Part shown: piece by piece, positions 32,708 to 36,941 of the stretch
How the letters are laid out: each line of letters starts with the position of its first letter
Position numbering within the stretch: position 1 is the stretch's first letter
Origin: an uncultured bacterium
GTDB lineage: Bacteria > Bacteroidota > Bacteroidia > Chitinophagales > Chitinophagaceae
Direction: 5' to 3'
Assembly (NCBI GenBank): GCA_903959965.1
Contig: CAJBZC010000055.1
Span: forward strand, 1-36,941
DNA: 36,941 nt
Notes under the pieces: generated by a model
Told to the model about the DNA's origin: nothing
Seen by the model: only the letters and a program-made list of their open reading frames with translations
The model's database searches: none
Position numbers and translations under genes: made by a program

Positions 32708-33496
32708 TCAGCTCTTGAGCAGGGTTGAATTTTCGAGGTAATACTGATCGGGATAGTACATGAAGAGTACGTTTCCGTCTTTCAACTTATCGATGATGGG
32801 CCGGTGCAGCGGAGCCGGAACGGCAGGGCATCCGAAGCTTCTGCCGATGTAGCCTCTGCCATTGGCGATCTGTTCGCTGGCGTATGCGGCTGCGTGCATG
32901 ACGATGGCCCGGGATAGCGCCTTGTCGTTCACACCTTTTTCGCATCCGTCGAGTTGAAGCGAATATCCGTTGGAGCCCTGGTAAGTCTTTCGGGTGACGT
33001 AAAACCCAAGGCTGCTCATATGGGACGATGGCTTATTGGAGAAGCGAGTGGCATATTCCAGTCCACTGTTTTTTCCATGGGAGACGTAGGTGTGGTAGGC
33101 CAGTTTTTTTGCTTTCAGGTCGATGACGAAGAGTCTTTTCTGCCTGGAGGGTTTGGTGAAATCGACGATGGCGAGCACGCTGTCGTATCCCGCCCTGCCT
33201 TCGTTCCGTAGTTTTTCGAAGCCTTTCATGGCCATTTCGAAGACGTTTTGGTCGAGTCCGGCTTCGCAGAGGTTCATTTCTTCATACACGGCGACCGACG
33301 GTGATTTTTCTGTTGGATCAACCGCCGGTCTTCCATATACTAATGTGTTTGTGTTTGGAGACGCTTGCGACCGGGTGCCTGCGATCAGGAGGGATCCTGC
33401 GATCAGGAGCGTTGCGGATGACATGCCGATGGCACATTTGTGTAGTATGTTCATTTTTCTGGAGGAGTTCTTCATGTGATTAGGGTTCATGGCCAT
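32708..33496 (-). CDS. Murein L,D-transpeptidase catalytic domain protein (YkuD-like)
   Basis: A 262-residue exported protein; inner starts at 33475 or 33454 give a more usual signal peptide (core MSSATLLIAGSLLIAG). The catalytic part has VIDLKAKKLAYHTYVSHGKNSG, PSSHMSSLGFYVT, then AIVMHAAAYAS and GRSFGCPAVP. The His and Cys of these last two motifs match the HxxA and SxGCxA active site of L,D-transpeptidase-like proteins. It may cross-link or trim peptidoglycan, or attach proteins. Many Bacteroidota have this family. It is a single gene with no clear -7 box seen. Confidence 0.88.
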   Translation of the reverse strand: MAMNPNHMKNSSRKMNILHKCAIGMSSATLLIAGSLLIAGTRSQASPNTNTLVYGRPAVDPTEKSPSVAVYEEMNLCEAGLDQNVFEMAMKGFEKLRNEGRAGYDSVLAIVDFTKPSRQKRLFVIDLKAKKLAYHTYVSHGKNSGLEYATRFSNKPSSHMSSLGFYVTRKTYQGSNGYSLQLDGCEKGVNDKALSRAIVMHAAAYASEQIANGRGYIGRSFGCPAVPAPLHRPIIDKLKDGNVLFMYYPDQYYLENSTLLKS

Positions 33497-33770
33497 TGTC
33501 TATATGTGGTTTTTCTTCCGTTATCGAATAAGACACTGTGTAATATCCTGATCAAATCCACGCTATGTACTTAACAAACCCTGTGCCGAAGCGACGGAAA
33601 TATGACTTTTTTGACATGAATAGAACATAGTTAACTAATTAATTATTTGTATAATATTGTCATACAATTAAATATATATGATTGATTGAAATGTTAAAAT
33701 ACATTATTCTTCTTCAACGGAGTGATCGGGGTTTGGTGGTCAATTGGCTGACCGGGTTTACATTTGCAGG
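33497..33770. other. AT-rich intergenic region upstream of rlmD
   Basis: No gene is evident. An inverted repeat TTGTAT (33647-33652)/ATACAA (33662-33667) with an inner ATTGT/ACAAT lies in the most AT-rich part, possibly an operator. The rlmD promoter lies at its right edge. Divergent transcripts (L,D-transpeptidase to the left, rlmD to the right) start from this region. Confidence 0.45.
33732..33766 (+). promoter_or_regulatory. rlmD promoter
   Basis: TTTG at 33732-33735 and TACATTTG at 33759-33766 match the -33 and -7 elements, though the 23-base spacer is slightly long. The -7 box ends four bases before the ATG at 33771, so a leaderless transcript is expected. It also rules out the longer frame starting at 33744. 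Confidence 0.55.
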
Positions 33771-35195
33771 ATGCGCAAACAGAAATTCCGGGTGATTGAG
33801 CAGGTGTTGGTCACGGGTTATGCCGCGGAGGGTCGTTCTTTGGCCAGGCTTGACGGCAAGGTGGTATTTATTGAGGGGGCGGTGCCGGGTGATGTGGTGG
33901 ATGTGGCGGTTACCCGCAGCAAGAAGGACTGGGCGGAGGGTCGAGTCTTGCGTTTTCATGCTTATTCGGAGGAAAGGGTAGCCCCCTTTTGCGCCCATTT
34001 CGGCGTGTGTGGTGGTTGCAAGTGGCAGATGTTGCCGTATGAGCGTCAGTTGCAGTACAAGCGGCAGGAGGTCGAGGATAATCTGCGTCGGATCGGAAGG
34101 ATTGAGTTGCCGGAAGTCATGCCTATCCTGGGCGCGGAGGCTACGCGTGCCTATCGGAACAAGCTGGAATTCACCTTCAGCAGTAAGCGGTATCTGACGG
34201 ATCAGGAGATGCGTGAGGTGTCTGTGGAGGAGCGGGATGTCCTGAAATCAAAGCCGGCTTTGGGTTTTCATGTGCCAAAGTTGTTCGACAAGATCGTAGA
34301 TATTGAGACCTGTCATTTGCAGGGCGGTCCGGTGAATGAGATTCGAAATTGGATCCGAACGGAGGCGCTGGCACGGGGTCATGTCTTTTACGATATTCGT
34401 TCGCACACCGGCTGGCTTCGGAATCTGGTCTTCAGGCAATGTGAAACAGGGGAGTTGATGGTGAATCTGGTGATTGCTGCACCTGAGCCGGAGGAACGGG
34501 ATCGTTTGTTGCGGGATCTGCATGCGGTGTTTCCGATGATCGACTCAATGTATTTCACGGTCAATGCGAAGATGAATGATAGCATTCATGACCTGACACC
34601 GGTCTTATTTGCCGGCAAGCCCTATGTGACAGAGCGGTTGGGTAGTTTATCGTTCCGCATCGGTCCGAAGTCGTTTTTTCAGACCAACACCCGTCAGGCA
34701 GAGCGTTTATATGAGCAGACAAAGCTGTTGGCGGGCTTGACGGGTCGGGAGACCGTTTACGATCTGTATTGCGGTACGGGTAGTATTGGCTTATTCGTCA
34801 GCGACCTGGCGGCGAAGGTGATTGGCGTGGAAGTGATTGCGGCGGCGGTAGATGATGCGCGCGAGAATGCAAGGATCAACGGGATCGAGCATGCTGAATT
34901 CTTTGCCGGTGATGTGATCGATGTGTGTGATGATGCGTTTTTTGCGCGGCATGGCCGGCCGGACGTGATCATCACGGATCCTCCCCGGGCGGGGATGCAT
35001 GAGCAGCTTGTGCGTAAAATATTGGAAATCAGGGCACCTCGTGTGGTGTATGTGAGTTGTAATCCGGCCACACAGGCTCGGGATCTGCAGTTACTGGATG
35101 CCGCCTATGCCGTGACAGCGGTTCAGCCGGTGGATATGTTTCCGCATACTCATCATATTGAGAACATTGCACAGCTGACGCTTAAAAATCTTTAG
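33771..35195 (+). CDS. rlmD: 23S rRNA (uracil-C5)-methyltransferase RlmD
   Basis: A 474-residue enzyme that methylates C5 of a uracil in 23S rRNA (U1939 in E. coli numbering). It has an N-terminal TRAM domain (about 5-62), then an iron-sulfur cluster site Cys74, Cys80, Cys83 (PFCAHFGVCGGCKW) and Cys181. The methyltransferase domain shows SFFQTNTRQAE, YDLYCGTGSIGLF (SAM-binding), IITDPPRAGMH, and the nucleophile Cys in VYVSCNPATQARDL. The gene could be a close RumA-family paralogue (RlmD versus RlmCD-type); assignment to U1939 is by family. Upstream promoter at 33732. Confidence 0.9.
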   Translation: MRKQKFRVIEQVLVTGYAAEGRSLARLDGKVVFIEGAVPGDVVDVAVTRSKKDWAEGRVLRFHAYSEERVAPFCAHFGVCGGCKWQMLPYERQLQYKRQEVEDNLRRIGRIELPEVMPILGAEATRAYRNKLEFTFSSKRYLTDQEMREVSVEERDVLKSKPALGFHVPKLFDKIVDIETCHLQGGPVNEIRNWIRTEALARGHVFYDIRSHTGWLRNLVFRQCETGELMVNLVIAAPEPEERDRLLRDLHAVFPMIDSMYFTVNAKMNDSIHDLTPVLFAGKPYVTERLGSLSFRIGPKSFFQTNTRQAERLYEQTKLLAGLTGRETVYDLYCGTGSIGLFVSDLAAKVIGVEVIAAAVDDARENARINGIEHAEFFAGDVIDVCDDAFFARHGRPDVIITDPPRAGMHEQLVRKILEIRAPRVVYVSCNPATQARDLQLLDAAYAVTAVQPVDMFPHTHHIENIAQLTLKNL

Positions 35196-35217
35196 GAAGG
35201 CCTAGAAGGAGAGACAG

Positions 35218-35225
35218 TAACTTTG
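35218..35225 (+). promoter_or_regulatory. -7 box of the first rhomboid gene
   Basis: TAACTTTG matches TAnnTTTG exactly and lies 19 bases before the ATG at 35245. A TTTA at 35191-35194 could be a weak -33 element, with a long spacer of 23 bases. Confidence 0.5.
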
Positions 35226-35244
35226 TGAGATCAACACATTCGAC

Positions 35245-35940
35245 ATGCGAACGGAATTCAGGCCCAGAGGATATAGCAATCTGCCCACGATCGTTAAAAA
35301 TCTGTTGATCATCAATGGCCTGGTCTGGCTTGCACAGATCACCATTGGGGATCGTTTGATTGGGATGGAGGAGACTTTTGCCTTGTTTTATGTGAAATCA
35401 TTTTATTTCAAGCCCTGGCAGGCGGTCACTTACATGTTTCTGCACTCCCCTGCGAATTTTTTTCACTTGCTGTTCAACATGTTCGCGTTATGGATGTTCG
35501 GAAGTACGTTGGAGAACCTTTGGGGCCCGTCTCGTTTTCTGATATTCTATCTGTTGTGTGGGATCGGTGCTGCAGCGGTGCATATGGGAGCCCTTTGGTA
35601 TGACATCTCACAACTTGAGCCGTTGTTCCGACAGGGATTGATCAGTGCCGAGCAGTTTGAGATGGCCTTGAATGTGCCCACGATGGGTGCATCGGGGGCG
35701 GTGATGGGGATCTTTGCGGCTTTTGCGTACACTTTCCCCAACAGTGAAATGCTGATATTGCCGATTCCATTTCCGATCAAGGCGAAATGGGCCTTACTGG
35801 GATTGGCGTTAATGGATCTCTTTGGTGGTATTTCCAGCCAGCAATCAGGCATTGCACATTTTGCGCATTTGGGTGGCGCCGCCTTCGGCATCCTGCTGGT
35901 CATGATCTGGAATCGAGGAAACCGCAGGATGTTCTATTGA
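35245..35940 (+). CDS. Rhomboid-family intramembrane serine protease
   Basis: A 231-residue protein with six transmembrane helices. It has all rhomboid active-site elements: HxxxN (His74-Asn78 in FHLLFNM), the nucleophile Ser150 in MGASGAVMG (GxSG), and the catalytic His208 in HFAHLGGAAFG. These proteases cut single-pass membrane proteins inside the bilayer. It lies 49 bases after rlmD, with its own -7 box, and 52 bases before a second rhomboid-like gene. Substrates unknown. Confidence 0.93.
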   Translation: MRTEFRPRGYSNLPTIVKNLLIINGLVWLAQITIGDRLIGMEETFALFYVKSFYFKPWQAVTYMFLHSPANFFHLLFNMFALWMFGSTLENLWGPSRFLIFYLLCGIGAAAVHMGALWYDISQLEPLFRQGLISAEQFEMALNVPTMGASGAVMGIFAAFAYTFPNSEMLILPIPFPIKAKWALLGLALMDLFGGISSQQSGIAHFAHLGGAAFGILLVMIWNRGNRRMFY

Positions 35941-35969
35941 GGCGTGTTTCCTTGCGCCTGATTATTTTT

Positions 35970-35977
35970 TAATTTTA
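35970..35977 (+). promoter_or_regulatory. -7 box of the second rhomboid gene
   Basis: TAATTTTA is one base from TAnnTTTG and lies 15 bases before the ATG at 35993. A GGGGGGG run at 35978-35984 follows. The second rhomboid may thus have its own promoter or be read through from the first. Confidence 0.35.
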
Positions 35978-35992
35978 GGGGGGGATAAACAC

Positions 35993-36913
35993 ATGGGTTA
36001 CAGAGATTATCCGAAGCGCAGCACTTCTAACTGGAGTGCATCCAATCCATTGATCATGCTGGTCATCATCAATGTGATGTTCTTCATATTGCTGCATTTC
36101 ATCAAGAGTATCTACAATTTCTCCCGCTTACCGGAGGGGCTGTTCATGCAGCATGTTCATGACTGGTTTGTTGTTCCGGCTCGGGCGGGTTTACTCCTGC
36201 AGCGTCCGTGGGTGCTGTTCACGGCCATGTTCACCCAGATGAATCTGATCCTGATGATCAGTAATATGTTCTGGTTATGGACCTTTGGATACATTCTTCA
36301 GGACTTGATCGGGGAGCGCCGGTTATTTCCGTTGTATCTCTATTCCGGATTGACTGCTACACTCATTTTTCTGTTTATGTTTAACGCCATTCCCCAGTAT
36401 GGGGTTTTGGCGGCGTCACTTAACTATTCGGGTGCGACGGCTTCTATCCTGGGCGTGGCAGTTGCTGCAACGGTTATCTCCCCGCAGTATCGGTTGTTTC
36501 CGATGATCGGGAACGGGATTCCGCTATGGCTGCTGACCCTGGCGTTCGTGATCATTGACCTGGCCTCGATATCGGCATCTACATACATGTTTTTTGTGCA
36601 TGGTGCTGCGGGGTTGACGGGTTTTTTCTTTGCGCGCGCCTTGCTCAAGGGCAGCGACTGGTCGGCCTGGATGAATAATCTATATGACCGGATTACGCAT
36701 CTTTTCCAACCCCGGGAAACAACCAAAAGACGAATGGTTAGGAAGGAGGAGGTTTTTTATAACACGCGTGGGAAACAACCTTTCGTTCGCAAAGGAAATG
36801 TCACCCAACAGCGAATTGATGAAATTTTGGATAAGATCAATCAGAAGGGGTATCAAAAGTTGACTGAAGAGGAAAGGGATTTGTTGAGAAGGGCCAGTGA
36901 AGGAGAAATTTAA
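35993..36913 (+). CDS. Catalytically altered rhomboid-like protein (pseudo-rhomboid)
   Basis: A 306-residue protein with six membrane helices aligned by eye to its neighbour: FTAMFTQMNLILMISNMFWLW matches the TM2 region, and YSGATASILGVAVAAT the serine helix. The nucleophile position is Thr149 (GATA) instead of Ser in GxSG, and the His of HxxxN is Leu (LMISN), while His203 (FVHGAAGLTG) is kept. So normal proteolysis is doubtful. A cytoplasmic tail of about 85 residues has a helical end with RIDEILDKINQKGYQKLTEEERDLLRRA, found on rhomboids of Bacteroidota. It may bind or present membrane proteins rather than cut them (inference). Confidence 0.85.
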   Translation: MGYRDYPKRSTSNWSASNPLIMLVIINVMFFILLHFIKSIYNFSRLPEGLFMQHVHDWFVVPARAGLLLQRPWVLFTAMFTQMNLILMISNMFWLWTFGYILQDLIGERRLFPLYLYSGLTATLIFLFMFNAIPQYGVLAASLNYSGATASILGVAVAATVISPQYRLFPMIGNGIPLWLLTLAFVIIDLASISASTYMFFVHGAAGLTGFFFARALLKGSDWSAWMNNLYDRITHLFQPRETTKRRMVRKEEVFYNTRGKQPFVRKGNVTQQRIDEILDKINQKGYQKLTEEERDLLRRASEGEI

Positions 36914-36941
36914 AGCGTACAGATGGGGCGTCTGCTGGAGA
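36897..36941 (+). CDS. Possible start of the next gene (partial)
   Basis: A frame from GTG at 36897 overlaps the rhomboid 3' end and codes KEKFKAYRWGVCWR to the window edge, a basic start typical of a membrane protein N-terminus. An ATG at 36923 in another frame is the alternative. Only 15 codons are visible, so this is a weak call. Confidence 0.2.
   Translation, partial: MKEKFKAYRWGVCWR

Overview
The window looks like a chromosomal segment of a Bacteroidota bacterium, most likely Chitinophagia or a close relative. The evidence is: TAnnTTTG-type promoter boxes in front of many genes and few Shine-Dalgarno sequences; a PadR regulator paired with a HAAS/PspC membrane protein; a SWIM-domain SNF2 helicase; a DsbD system with its N-terminal domain on a separate gene; tandem rhomboid genes; Tat-exported sugar isomerase and gluconate-dehydrogenase-subunit-3 proteins; and a short one-domain asparaginase. 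Base composition is moderate and even. I see no rRNA, tRNA, CRISPR array, insertion sequence or prophage. Most of the content is housekeeping and envelope genes in short operons.

Layout. 1-1641 (-): N-terminal 547 codons of a SNF2-type helicase with two SWIM zinc fingers, cut by the window edge. 1802-3652 (-): gcvT-comB. 3815-6286 (-): padR-pspC envelope-stress operon, with a four-copy 17-bp repeat over its promoter. 6770-8739 (+): a translationally coupled pair, a polysaccharide-deacetylase-like protein and a formyltransferase, possibly a small sugar N-formylation module. 8772-9140 (+): an ArsC-family thioredoxin-fold protein, meeting the PcrA/UvrD helicase (9141-11621, -) stop codon to stop codon. 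11857-14731 (+): a small conserved-looking protein and the two-gene DsbD-like thiol relay. 14756-16330 (-): exported D-aminoacylase-type amidohydrolase. 16392-19783 (+): GNAT acetyltransferase and pyruvate phosphate dikinase. 20014-20390: remnants of two genes. 20475-20969 (+): one-domain asparaginase, facing an OmpA-type lipoprotein (20988-21857, -).

22054-25140 (+): Tat-exported gluconate dehydrogenase subunit 3-like protein, Tat-exported sugar isomerase, secreted SnoaL-like protein and prohibitin-like SPFH protein. 25155-26245 (-): membrane-anchored GH25 lysozyme and a small membrane protein. 26312-30078 (+): radical SAM/SPASM protein, AI-2E-family permease and secreted GHL10-type glycoside hydrolase. 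30124-30429 (-): small secreted protein. 30514-32665 (+): rpoN (sigma-54) and a PAP2-like membrane protein. 32708-33496 (-): L,D-transpeptidase-like protein. 33771-36913 (+): rlmD and two rhomboid proteins, the second apparently catalytically dead.

Most worth a second look: the deacetylase-like/formyltransferase pair, the padR iteron array, the pseudo-rhomboid, the split DsbD N-terminal domain, and the many -7 boxes placed so close to start codons that leaderless transcripts are likely. All functional calls come from reading the sequence; no database search was run.
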